64,000 nucleotides of DNA from Usitatibacter palustris (GTDB taxonomy: Bacteria > Pseudomonadota > Gammaproteobacteria > Burkholderiales > Usitatibacteraceae). Of the stretch, positions 1-7,328 are shown one piece after another (position 1 is the first letter of the stretch; each line of letters opens with the position of its first letter). Made by a program: the position numbers and the translations under genes. Location of the stretch: positions 1,550,001-1,614,000 of the forward strand of contig NZ_CP053073.1 of NCBI RefSeq assembly GCF_013003985.1. Reading direction: 5' to 3'. Under the pieces are notes generated by a model, which did no database searches, had not been told where the DNA came from, and was given only the letters and a program-made list of their open reading frames with translations.

Positions 1-296
1 TCGAAGCCTGCCCGGGCCAGCCCAATACCGCGCAGCCCGAGGGCCGCGCGGGCAGCTCGCTCGAGACCATTCGAAACATGGTGGCGTCCGGGCTTGGGGT
101 GAGCGTGCTGCCGGCGAGCGCGCTGGTTTCGCGCTACAGCTCGCGGCTCGTTCGCGTCGTGCCGTTCGCCTCTCCGATTCCCTCGCGCAAGGTGGCCCTT
201 GCGTGGCGCACGAGCTTCGATCGCCCGCTTGCGGTCGAAGCACTCGCGGAATCCATCCGCTCCGTGAAGCTCCCGTCGATCAAGATTGCAAAGTAG
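1..296 (+). CDS. oxyR: LysR-family regulator, OxyR-like, C-terminal end (5' truncated by window)
   Basis: Only the last ~97 codons are present, read in the frame beginning at base 3. The fragment contains SSLETIRNMVASGLGVSVLP, which closely resembles the C-terminal half of the effector domain of OxyR, the peroxide-sensing LysR-type activator (E. coli OxyR has a very similar SLETLRNMVAAG stretch). The DNA-binding domain and the redox cysteines lie outside the window, so function cannot be fully confirmed. The last two codons and the stop (Ala-Lys-TAG) fall inside a perfect palindrome shared with the convergent tetR gene. A nearby rubrerythrin would be a natural target. Confidence 0.75.
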   Translation, partial: EACPGQPNTAQPEGRAGSSLETIRNMVASGLGVSVLPASALVSRYSSRLVRVVPFASPIPSRKVALAWRTSFDRPLAVEALAESIRSVKLPSIKIAK

Positions 297-379
297 AGGG
301 GTCAGATCCCTTTAAATGATTCGGGGCAGCCATGGCTGCCCCGAATCATTTAAAGGGATCTGACCCCTCTACTTTGCAA
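286..379. repeat. Perfect 94-base palindrome spanning both stop codons of convergent genes
   Basis: Bases 286-379 read the same on both strands: 47-base arms with the centre between 332 and 333 and no loop. Each arm carries the last codons and stop of one convergent gene (Ala-Lys-TAG on both sides). It then runs through GGGGTCAGATCCC, a run of A/T and a GC-rich core. As RNA it would form a very strong hairpin on either strand, so it probably acts as a bidirectional terminator. The GGGGTCAGA core is shared with the flanks of the RAYT transposase near 58.6-59.4 kb, so it is probably a REP-like element. Confidence 0.9.
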
Positions 380-1004
380 ACAGGAGCTCGAGGTAGGTCC
401 GCAGGTGCTTGGTCTGGCGCGAGAGCATCGTCTTGTCGCCCAGGGTCTTCGTCATCACGAACGCGCCCTCGGTGATCGAGTAGAAGAGATCCGAGAGGCT
501 GTCGAGCTCGACCGCACGGTTGGGCGGATACGCGGCCATCACCTGCTCGAGCTTCGCCTTCATCTGAGCGCGCCAGAAGAGCGCGGCGTCCTTCAGGATC
601 TCGAGGGTGCCGTCGTCGAAGAGCTTGTGCTCGTAGATATAGGACGCGAACAGGCAGCCCGGGTAGGGCTCTTCCATCGCGTCGAATTCCTCTTCATAGA
701 AACCGATCAGCAGCAGCACTTGCTGTAACGGGTCCGCGGCAAGCTTCTCCGCGCGGGCCAGTTGCGCGAGGAAATGCTCGCGGTCGGTCGCGGCGTGCCG
801 TTCGACCAGCGCCCGTCCGAGGTCCGACTTGCTCGGGAAGTGGTGGAAGAACGCGCCTTTCGTGATTCCGGCGCGGCCGACGACCGCGTCCACGGTGGTC
901 GCCGAGAAGCCGTGGTCGAGAATGAGCACCTGGGCCGCATCGAGAATCTTCTCGCGCGTTTGCCCAGGGTTCCGAACCCGGCGTGCATCCAAAGGAGTGT
1001 CCAT
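369..1004 (-). CDS. TetR/AcrR-family transcriptional repressor
   Basis: A 211-residue protein with a typical TetR layout: an N-terminal helix-turn-helix (about residues 35-56, including TTVDAVVGRAGITKGAFFHHF) followed by a helical ligand-binding domain. TetR proteins repress divergent or neighbouring genes and release DNA on binding a small molecule. The ATG at 1004 was chosen because the family-typical sequence begins there; the frame is open further upstream, but that would run into the probable operator. It is divergent from the TPR gene at 1128, with a dyad at 1081-1094 between them, so it probably controls itself and that gene. The ligand is unknown. Confidence 0.85.
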   Translation of the reverse strand: MDTPLDARRVRNPGQTREKILDAAQVLILDHGFSATTVDAVVGRAGITKGAFFHHFPSKSDLGRALVERHAATDREHFLAQLARAEKLAADPLQQVLLLIGFYEEEFDAMEEPYPGCLFASYIYEHKLFDDGTLEILKDAALFWRAQMKAKLEQVMAAYPPNRAVELDSLSDLFYSITEGAFVMTKTLGDKTMLSRQTKHLRTYLELLFAK

Positions 1005-1080
1005 AACGTACTGGAAGGTATGTCTTATCAACCAAAGTTTCAAGACCTTATCTTGACTTAGGGGCCTACACCTGTAACAT

Positions 1081-1094
1081 ACCAACTGGTTGGT
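1081..1094. promoter_or_regulatory. Candidate TetR operator dyad
   Basis: ACCAACTGGTTGGT: arms ACCAAC and GTTGGT separated by two bases. It lies 77 bases upstream of the tetR start and 34 bases upstream of the divergent TPR gene. The position and dyad type fit a TetR-family operator controlling both promoters. Inferred only from symmetry and position. Confidence 0.6.
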
Positions 1095-1127
1095 TGCAGC
1101 ATTTACCTTAGTGAGGACTGAACTCCC

Positions 1128-2465
1128 ATGCTTCGCGATTCACGTGGTTTGACCGTTTCCACCTCTAGCACCCAGGCCCTCGCCGCCTATGAAAACGGCC
1201 TTCGCGCCGTGCTCAGCTTCACCGGCGATCCGCTCGCCCCGCTGGACCAGGCCATCGCGGCCGATCCGGCCTTCGCCGGCGCCTATGTCGCCAAGGCCCT
1301 GGCACTCATCACCGCTTACGAGCGACGCTTCGCGAAGATGGCGATCGCGACGCTCGATGCGGGCAAGCGCGCCATCGACAAGGGTACGGACCGCGAGCGC
1401 GCGCTGGCCGCTGCCGCGCGGCGCCTGGCCGAAGACGATTGGCACGGCGGTGTTGCTGCCATTGAAGACGTGCTCGTGGCGAATCCGCGCGACATCCTCG
1501 CGCTGCAGGTCGGGCACCTCTTCGACTTCGTGCGCGGCGACGCGCTGAATCTGCGCAACCGGGTCACGCGCGTGCTGCCGCACTGGTCGGCGAACGATCC
1601 CGAATTCGCGTACGTGCTCGGCATGCATGCGTTCGGACTCGAGGAGTGCAACCAGTACCCGGAGGCGGAAGACACGGGCCTGCGCGCGCTCGAGCTGCAG
1701 CCGCTCGACAGCTGGGCCGTGCACGCGGTGACCCACGTGATGGAAATGCAGGGCCGCATCGAGGAGGGCATCCAGTTTCTCGAGACGCGGCAGGAGCAAT
1801 GGGCCCCGGCCGACAACGCGTTCCAGTTCCATAACTGGTGGCACCTCGCGCTGTTCAACGTGGATCAAGGCAACTTCGCGCGCGCGCTGGCGATCCACGA
1901 CGATCACCTCGCCGGCGCGCTCGAGATGGCGATGAGCCGTGTCGATGCGACCGCGATGCTCTGGCGCCTGAAGCTCGAGGGCGTGGAGATCGGCGATCGC
2001 ATGGAGTCCGTCGCCGATTCGTGGGAAAAAGATCTCGGTACCGAGGCCGGCTACGCGGCGTTCAACGATTTCCATGGCGTGCTGTCGTTCGCGGCGACCG
2101 GCCGCAAGACGGCGATCAAGCAAGCGCGCGAGGAACTCCAGTCGAGCCTCGGTGCGGCGTCCTCCAACGCGGACATGGCGCGCTTCGTGGGCCGGCCCGC
2201 CTCGGAGGCGGCGATCGCGTACAGCGAGGAGCGGTTCGCCGATGCGGTGGACCTGCTGCGCGCGACGCGCGACATCTCCGCGCGCTTCGGCGGAAGCCAC
2301 GCGCAGCGCGACATCCTCACGCTCACGCTGATCGACGCGGCCACGCGTGCCGGCCAGCTGGAACTTGCGCGGCACTACACGCAGGAGCGCCTGGTCTCGA
2401 AGCCGACCGCGCTGTGGGGCCGCCGGTTGTTCGAGCGCACCAAGCCGAAGAAGCAGGCCGCCTGA
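1128..2465 (+). CDS. TTC38-like tetratricopeptide repeat protein
   Basis: A 445-residue, probably cytosolic, helical-repeat protein. The block around residues 195-265, with HAVTHVMEMQGRIEEG and FHNWWHLALFNVDQGNFARA, matches the TTC38 (tetratricopeptide repeat protein 38) pattern of H..HV.EM followed by HN.WH.AL. The biochemical role of TTC38 proteins is not known to me; histidine/tryptophan-rich helices suggest a ligand- or protein-binding scaffold. It stands divergent from a TetR regulator with an operator-like dyad between them, so expression is probably induced by a small molecule. It is followed after 18 bases by an exporter gene that may be co-transcribed. Confidence 0.8.
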   Translation: MLRDSRGLTVSTSSTQALAAYENGLRAVLSFTGDPLAPLDQAIAADPAFAGAYVAKALALITAYERRFAKMAIATLDAGKRAIDKGTDRERALAAAARRLAEDDWHGGVAAIEDVLVANPRDILALQVGHLFDFVRGDALNLRNRVTRVLPHWSANDPEFAYVLGMHAFGLEECNQYPEAEDTGLRALELQPLDSWAVHAVTHVMEMQGRIEEGIQFLETRQEQWAPADNAFQFHNWWHLALFNVDQGNFARALAIHDDHLAGALEMAMSRVDATAMLWRLKLEGVEIGDRMESVADSWEKDLGTEAGYAAFNDFHGVLSFAATGRKTAIKQAREELQSSLGAASSNADMARFVGRPASEAAIAYSEERFADAVDLLRATRDISARFGGSHAQRDILTLTLIDAATRAGQLELARHYTQERLVSKPTALWGRRLFERTKPKKQAA

Positions 2466-2483
2466 GGCGGCTATGATCGGGCG

Positions 2484-3305
2484 GTGATCGCGCTCGGAGC
2501 CATCGTGCTTTGGGCGGCACTCGCGGCGATTGCATTGCAGCTCGCCGCGGTGCCGCCCTTCCTCCTCACGGGAATCGCGCTCCTCATCGGTTCGCTGGTG
2601 GGCGCTCGTGCGCTCGTGCGCCGGCCGCCGCCCTGGCCCGCGCTGGCTCTCGGCGTGTACGGGTTGTTCGGCTTTCACTTCTTTCTCTTCCTGGCACTCC
2701 GCCACGCGCCGCCGGTGGAAGCGAACCTGGTGAATTACCTGTGGCCGCTCCTGATCGTGGTGCTCGCCCCCGTGATGGTTCCGGGGATCGCGTGGAGCGC
2801 TCGCCATGCGTTCGCGGCCCTGATGGGATTCATCGGCGCGGCGGTGCTGATCACCGCGAATCCCTCGACGGGCTCGGGCTCGTGGTTCGGCTACGCGTTC
2901 GCGATGGCCTCGGCGTTGATCTGGTCCACGTATTCGCTCATGACGAGAAGGTTCTCGGCGTTTCCCACGTCGTATGTGGCGTGGTTTTGCCTCGCCTCGG
3001 GCGCGGCCGCGCTCGCGTGCCACTTCGCATTCGAGACTCGTTACGTACCGACCGCGCAGGATTGGCCGTGGCTGATCGCGCTAGGCGTGGGTCCGATGGG
3101 CATCGCGTTCTACCTGTGGGACCGCGCGCTGAAGCGAGGCGACCCACGCGTGATCGGCACGCTCGCGTATCTCACGCCGCTACTTTCCACATTGCTGCTC
3201 GTGGCGCTTGGCGCGGGCCGCTTCACGTGGGCGACACTCGCTGCCATCATCCTCATCCTGGGCGGCGCCTTCCTTGGCAGCCGCACCCCGAAGGAGGCAG
3301 CATGA
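2484..3305 (+). CDS. DMT/EamA-family exporter (YddG-like)
   Basis: A 273-residue very hydrophobic protein with about nine to ten membrane helices in two homologous halves, typical of the drug/metabolite transporter superfamily. It resembles YddG-type aromatic amino acid exporters (for example EANLVNYLWPLLIVVLAP and ASALIWSTYSLMTRR). It would act in the inner membrane, exporting a small metabolite. The start is GTG 2484; a nearby ATG at 2473 is in another frame. Its TGA overlaps the ATG of the downstream lipoprotein gene (ATGA), and it follows the TPR gene by 18 bases, suggesting one transcript under TetR control. Substrate unknown. Confidence 0.8.
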   Translation: MIALGAIVLWAALAAIALQLAAVPPFLLTGIALLIGSLVGARALVRRPPPWPALALGVYGLFGFHFFLFLALRHAPPVEANLVNYLWPLLIVVLAPVMVPGIAWSARHAFAALMGFIGAAVLITANPSTGSGSWFGYAFAMASALIWSTYSLMTRRFSAFPTSYVAWFCLASGAAALACHFAFETRYVPTAQDWPWLIALGVGPMGIAFYLWDRALKRGDPRVIGTLAYLTPLLSTLLLVALGAGRFTWATLAAIILILGGAFLGSRTPKEAA

Positions 3306-3694
3306 GGCTCGCCGCGCTGGTATTCGTTGTCTTCCTCTCGGGCTGCACCGGCCTGGGCGGCGATGCGCGCTGTCGCGACCAGCTCGTCGAGCGGCTCTAC
3401 CTCGGTGGGACCACGACGACCGGCGTCGTCATCCCCGAGGCGGACTTCCAGCGCTTCGTCGAGTCGGAGATCACGCCGCGCTTTCCCGCCGGCTTGACCA
3501 TCTACGCGGCGAGCGGCCAGTGGCGCGGCAAGGACCAGGCGATCGTGCGTGAGCCCTCGCGCGTCGTGGAGATCGTCCACGGAGGGTCATCGATCGAGGA
3601 GGCGAAGCTCGAGGAAGTTGCTGCGGCGTACAAGAGCCGCTTCACGCAGGAAGCGGTGCTGCGCACTCGCTCGCTCGTGCGAGCCTGCTTGTAG
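3302..3694 (+). CDS. DUF3574-type lipoprotein
   Basis: A 130-residue protein with a short hydrophobic signal ending in a lipobox (FLSGC, Cys15), so it is probably a membrane-anchored periplasmic lipoprotein. The mature part has the DUF3574 pattern: ERLYLGG near the start, then PEADFQRFVESEITPRFPAG, GQWRG, a REPSRVVEIVH stretch, and the family-typical ending with AAYKSRFTQEAVLR. Function is unknown for the family. Its start overlaps the exporter stop by four bases (ATGA), so it is translationally coupled. The 3' end is followed by a dispersed hairpin repeat. Confidence 0.8.
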   Translation: MRLAALVFVVFLSGCTGLGGDARCRDQLVERLYLGGTTTTGVVIPEADFQRFVESEITPRFPAGLTIYAASGQWRGKDQAIVREPSRVVEIVHGGSSIEEAKLEEVAAAYKSRFTQEAVLRTRSLVRACL

Positions 3695-3703
3695 AAGAAA
3701 CCC

Positions 3704-3797
3704 TGTCATCCTGAGGGAGCGACGCGACCGAAGGACCTGCTTGAATCAGTTAACGGCCTAAAGCAGGTCCTTCGTCGCTGCGCTCCTCAGGATGACA
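3704..3797. repeat. Dispersed hairpin repeat, family A, copy 1
   Basis: Begins TGTCATCCTGAGG and ends CCTCAGGATGACA. The inner arms GAAGGACCTGCTT and AAGCAGGTCCTTC pair around a short A/T-rich centre containing GTTAAC or a similar sequence. This 94-base copy sits between two convergent genes (DUF3574 lipoprotein and DUF3501). The same element recurs at 5772, 29051, 36777 (partial), 39929, 41195 and 43958. Confidence 0.92.
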
Positions 3798-3802
3798 CTG
3801 CT

Positions 3803-4399
3803 TTATCGCAGGTCGCGGATCAGCGACGCGCGCGTCGCATCGGGAACCGGATCGAGCGACGCAGCGTAGTTCGGGTGATCGACGCCGATCGCCAGCACCG
3901 CCCCATTCTTCAGCGAAGCCGCCATCGCGTCGCTCAAATCAAAGCGCAGGAAGTGGACGGCGGAGGTCTTCACGTCGTTCGAGCGCTCGAGGTCCTCGTC
4001 GGCGATGGCGAAGGACTTCGCGTGGCCTTCGACCTGCACCCACACCTTGTGTTCGACGTCCCGCAGCTTCGAGAGCGCGACGCGGCGTTCCTCGACGTCT
4101 TCGTACTCGATCAGCATCGTGGCCTTCCAGTTGCGGCCGTCGGGGATGAGCGGGTTGTAGGCGTCGAGCTCGTCCTGGATGCCCGCTTCCTCGAAAGTCT
4201 TCTCGATGCGCAGCATCTCCTGGATCTGGTAGCGGACCGTGAGCTCGTCTTCGAAGATGAGCGTGAGGTGATCGCCCAGGTGCGCGGTGCGCGCCTTCTT
4301 GTGCGCGAGGACCTGCGCGCGGAAGTCCTTGCGGGACTTGGCGTAGGCCTCGAGGGTGAGCAGGGAGTCGCGGGTGATCTTGGGCATGGCGAGTGTCAT
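3803..4399 (-). CDS. DUF3501 family protein
   Basis: A 198-residue soluble protein matching the DUF3501 family (start-region MPKITRDSLLTLEAY; RIEKTFEEAGIQDELDAYNP in the middle). DUF3501 genes are commonly found with a Cys-rich heterodisulfide-reductase-like Fe-S protein and a rubrerythrin, exactly the arrangement here, so a role in peroxide or redox stress handling is likely but the biochemistry is not established. ATG 4399 overlaps the upstream Fe-S gene by four bases (ATGA); a second ATG at 4387 is also possible. The gene ends just past hairpin repeat copy 1. Confidence 0.85.
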   Translation of the reverse strand: MTLAMPKITRDSLLTLEAYAKSRKDFRAQVLAHKKARTAHLGDHLTLIFEDELTVRYQIQEMLRIEKTFEEAGIQDELDAYNPLIPDGRNWKATMLIEYEDVEERRVALSKLRDVEHKVWVQVEGHAKSFAIADEDLERSNDVKTSAVHFLRFDLSDAMAASLKNGAVLAIGVDHPNYAASLDPVPDATRASLIRDLR

Positions 4400-5739
4400 T
4401 CAGGGATTCCGTAGGCCATTCGCATCAGGGTCAGCGGGTGGTGAAGTTCGGCCTTGCCCTTCTTGTCGGCAAGGCCCTCCTCGATATGGTGTCCAGCCAT
4501 CGGGCAGTCGGAAGCGAAATGGTCGGGCTCGAAGTGCACGACCTGGCTCACGACGGGGCGGCCGATCTTCAGCGCCGTCGCGTGGAACTCCTTCTTCACG
4601 CCCCAGGTGCCCGCGTGCCCCGAGCAGCGTTCGATCGTCTGCACTTCGGTGCCGGGGACCATCGCGAGCGTCTCGCGCGTCTTCTGGCCGACGTTCTGCA
4701 CGCGCGAGTGGCAGGGGATGTGATACGAAACTTTCCCGAGCGGCGTCTTGAAGTCGGTCTTGAGCAGGCCGTCCTTGTGGCGCGCGACGATGTATTCGAA
4801 CGGATCGAACATCGCGTCCTGCACCGCCTTCACGTCCGCGTCCTCCGGGAACATGAGTGGGATCTCCTGCTTGAACATGAGCGTGCAGGAGGGAACGGGC
4901 GTCAGGATCGCGTAGCCCGCACGCGCAAGCGCGACCAGCTGCGGAATGTTCTGCGCCTTGAGTGCCGCGACGCTATCGAGATCACCGAGCTCCAGCTTCG
5001 GCATTCCGCAGCAGGCTTCCTTCTCGACCAGCACGTACGGAATCGCGTTGTGGTCGAGGATCTTCGTGAGGTCGTGGCCGATGCCCGGCTCGTTGTAGTT
5101 CACGTAGCAGGTCGAGAAGATCGCGACCTTGCCCGGCGAACGCGGGCCGTCCTTTACGCCGTGCGGCTTGCTCTTCGCCGCGTTGGGACGGAACTTCTTC
5201 GGCGTGAACTCCGGCACCCACGCCGTCTTGTCCACGCCCATCATCTTTTCACCGAGGCTTCGCAGCGTCGGTGATTTCGCAGCGGCATTCACCGTCTGCA
5301 CGACGACGGGAATCGTCGCGAGCTTGCCGTTGCGATCGGTGGAGGAGAGCTGCACGTCGCGGAACTTCGTGGGCGAACCCTTGCGGAACTGCACCGCCTT
5401 CGCGCGCAGCATCACGTGCGGGAAATCCACGTTCCACGGATGCGGCGGAACGTAGGGGCACTTCGTCATGTAGCAGACGTCGCACAGGTAGCACTGGTCG
5501 ATCACCTTCCAGTACTTCTCGCGCGGCACGCCGTCCAACTCCATGGTCGGACTTTCGTCCACCAGGTCGAACAGCGTGGGGAATGCGTTGCAGAGACTGA
5601 CGCAGCGCCGGCACCCGTGGCAGATGTCGAAGATGCGCCCGGCTTCGTCGAGGGCTTTCGCCTCGTCGTAGAACTCCGGGTTCTTCCAGTCCAGGGGGTG
5701 GCGGGTGGGTGCTTCGAGGCTGCCTTCGCGGACGGTCAT
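4396..5739 (-). CDS. Heterodisulfide reductase/GlpC-like Fe-S oxidoreductase
   Basis: A 447-residue protein with two 4Fe-4S ferredoxin motifs (Cys40-43-46-50 in CHGCRRCVSLC, and Cys83-86-89-94 in CYLCDVCYMTKC). These are followed by two Cys-rich CCG-type domains (EACCGMPKLE, then IPCHSRVQN and CSGHAGTWG). This is the layout of electron-transfer subunits such as HdrD and GlpC. It probably passes electrons in the cytoplasm or at the membrane to the neighbouring rubrerythrin or a quinone. It is translationally coupled to DUF3501 (four-base overlap). Hairpin repeat copy 2 separates it from the rubrerythrin gene upstream. Confidence 0.85.
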   Translation of the reverse strand: MTVREGSLEAPTRHPLDWKNPEFYDEAKALDEAGRIFDICHGCRRCVSLCNAFPTLFDLVDESPTMELDGVPREKYWKVIDQCYLCDVCYMTKCPYVPPHPWNVDFPHVMLRAKAVQFRKGSPTKFRDVQLSSTDRNGKLATIPVVVQTVNAAAKSPTLRSLGEKMMGVDKTAWVPEFTPKKFRPNAAKSKPHGVKDGPRSPGKVAIFSTCYVNYNEPGIGHDLTKILDHNAIPYVLVEKEACCGMPKLELGDLDSVAALKAQNIPQLVALARAGYAILTPVPSCTLMFKQEIPLMFPEDADVKAVQDAMFDPFEYIVARHKDGLLKTDFKTPLGKVSYHIPCHSRVQNVGQKTRETLAMVPGTEVQTIERCSGHAGTWGVKKEFHATALKIGRPVVSQVVHFEPDHFASDCPMAGHHIEEGLADKKGKAELHHPLTLMRMAYGIPE

Positions 5740-5771
5740 GGAGAAGCCGCTATCGTCCTGAGGGTAAGGCT

Positions 5772-5872
5772 TGTCATCCTGAGGGAGCGACGCGACCGAA
5801 GGACCTGCTTTAGGGTTTTAACAGTTAAACCACTCAAGCAGGTCCTTCGTCGCTGCGCTCCTCAGGATGACA
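5772..5872. repeat. Dispersed hairpin repeat, family A, copy 2
   Basis: A 101-base copy with the same ends and arms as copy 1 and a longer centre (TTTAGGGTTTTAACAGTTAAAC). It lies between two genes of the same strand (rubrerythrin upstream, Fe-S protein downstream). Degenerate fragments of the same ends flank it on both sides (ATCGTCCTGAGGG and GTCAGGATGACAG), suggesting repeated insertion or partial duplication. Confidence 0.9.
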
Positions 5873-5896
5873 GTTCCGTCAGGATGACAGGGAGCC

Positions 5897-6319
5897 TTAG
5901 TCCGTCAGCGCGTCGAGGGCCTTCTGGAACCGGTTCGCGTGCGAACGCTCGGCCTTGGCCAGCGTCTCGAACCAGTCGGCGATCTCGTCGAAACCTTCAC
6001 CGCGGGCCGACTTCGCCATGCCCGGGTACATGTCCGTGTACTCGTGCGTCTCGCCGGCGACGGCGGCCTTCAGGTTCTGGCGCGAGGAGCCGATCGGGAG
6101 CTCCGTCGCCGGGTCACCGACGATCGCGAGGTAGTCCAGGTGACCGTGGGCGTGGCCCGTTTCGCCTTCCGCGGTCGAGCGGAACAGCGCGGCAACGTCG
6201 TTCTGTCCTTCGACGTCGGCCTTGTTTGCGAAATAAAGGTAGCGGCGATTCGCTTGCGATTCCCCTGCGAACGCGGCCTTGAGGTTGTCGTGAGTCTTGG
6301 TGCCTTTGAGAGCTTTCAT
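5897..6319 (-). CDS. Rubrerythrin without rubredoxin domain
   Basis: A 140-residue ferritin-like four-helix protein. The diiron ligands are visible: Glu20, E53xxH56, Glu90/Glu93 and E124xxH127. Rubrerythrins reduce hydrogen peroxide to water. The classic form carries a C-terminal rubredoxin domain with two CxxC motifs; this one ends straight after the helical bundle (sulerythrin-like), so electrons must come from a partner, possibly the adjacent Fe-S protein. ATG 6319 was chosen because AGGAGG lies at the right distance upstream. An OxyR-like gene at the window start and a dyad at 6380-6412 suggest peroxide control. Confidence 0.88.
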   Translation of the reverse strand: MKALKGTKTHDNLKAAFAGESQANRRYLYFANKADVEGQNDVAALFRSTAEGETGHAHGHLDYLAIVGDPATELPIGSSRQNLKAAVAGETHEYTDMYPGMAKSARGEGFDEIADWFETLAKAERSHANRFQKALDALTD

Positions 6320-6379
6320 CGGTGCCTCCTCGTGGTTGTGCTGTGAGCCTATGCCCACATCGAGGGGGCCGTCCAATTG

Positions 6380-6412
6380 ATAGTTCCGATACGCGCGATT
6401 GGCATCGCCTAT
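6380..6412. promoter_or_regulatory. Weak candidate OxyR-type dyad upstream of rubrerythrin
   Basis: ATAG at 6380-6383 and CTAT at 6409-6412 form the outer ends of an imperfect dyad about 60 bases upstream of the rubrerythrin start. OxyR sites are built from ATAG/CTAT elements, but the inner elements here are poorly matched, so this is only a suggestion. Confidence 0.25.
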
Positions 6413-6464
6413 GGCCGATCAGCCGGAATGAGGTTACACGGTGGCGCCGCGATAGTATTGGGAC

Positions 6465-7295
6465 ATGTCTCGAAGCTTCCTGCACGGATGCGCGCTGGCA
6501 GTTGGTGCGCTCGTTCTCGCCTCGTGCGCTGACACGAGCCCCGTTCACCAGGCGGCACCGCCGTGCTGTCAGACTCAGCTTCCCACTCTTCACATCGAGC
6601 AAGGATCTGGTGGCGCGCTGCTCTACATTGGGACGCGTCACACTGCAGACCCGACCGACCCGCAGATCGAGGAGATCGCAAGGCTCGCGCGCGAGTTCCG
6701 GCCAACATTGGTGCTCAACGAGGGCGGCAATCCCCCGGTTTCCGGACTGACCGCCCGAGATGATGTAGTCAGAAGCTTTGGGGAGATGGGCTTTGCACGC
6801 TGGATCGCCAGTCAGGCGAAGTTGCCCGCAAATTCGGTCGACCCTGAGTGGGCCGACGAGATCGCGCACGTGGTCTCCAAGCACTCGCCGCAGGTCGCCA
6901 AGGTGTTCTACGCAGTACGTGCCGTTCCGGGTTTCAGGAGAAATCAGGACACCGCATCGATCGAGGAGCGTGTCGACCGATATCTTTCGGTCCCCCGGAT
7001 GGCCGCCGTAGGGGGGCCACCCAGGACGAGCACCGAGCTAGCTCCGCTGCTCCTGGCAATGGCCCCCGGGCCGGGCGACTGGAGGGAGGCAACGGTGGAA
7101 TGGACCAGCCCTTGGGAAAAACTCTCGGTCTTGAACGACGTCGCGAGAACTTCGACGCAGTTCCGCGAGGAGTACATGGTCAGGACGATCGTCGAAGCGG
7201 TCGGCAACCGAGAGCGTGTGTTGGTGGTGACCGGCAGGTCACACCTGGAAGCGACTCGCGGCGCTATCGAGTCGGCGCTTCGCCGAGCCCACTAG
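6465..7295 (+). CDS. Lipoprotein, possible TIKI/EreA/ChaN-like fold
   Basis: A 276-residue protein with a lipoprotein signal (hydrophobic stretch ending LVLASC, Cys21), so it is probably anchored in the periplasm. The mature part contains LLYIGTRHTADPTDP, a segment with LVLNEGG, and a C-terminal VLVVTGRSHLEATRGA. That is the pattern of paired His/Glu motifs seen in the TIKI/TraB, EreA and ChaN superfamily of metal- or haem-binding hydrolase-like proteins. The assignment is by motif only and the substrate is unknown. It is single, divergent from rubrerythrin and convergent with the diguanylate cyclase. Confidence 0.55.
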   Translation: MSRSFLHGCALAVGALVLASCADTSPVHQAAPPCCQTQLPTLHIEQGSGGALLYIGTRHTADPTDPQIEEIARLAREFRPTLVLNEGGNPPVSGLTARDDVVRSFGEMGFARWIASQAKLPANSVDPEWADEIAHVVSKHSPQVAKVFYAVRAVPGFRRNQDTASIEERVDRYLSVPRMAAVGGPPRTSTELAPLLLAMAPGPGDWREATVEWTSPWEKLSVLNDVARTSTQFREEYMVRTIVEAVGNRERVLVVTGRSHLEATRGAIESALRRAH

Positions 7296-7328
7296 GTTGC
7301 CGCTGCGCAAGACCTCTCGGCGCAGCGA

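Noticed and set aside
1140..3023. A 627-codon open frame on the minus strand opposite the TPR and exporter genes.
   Set aside because: It spans two well-supported genes on the other strand and has Arg-rich composition without any domain.
3704..3797. Could the family A hairpins form a CRISPR array?
   Set aside because: Copies are kilobases apart, palindromic and without spacers; no cas genes are present.
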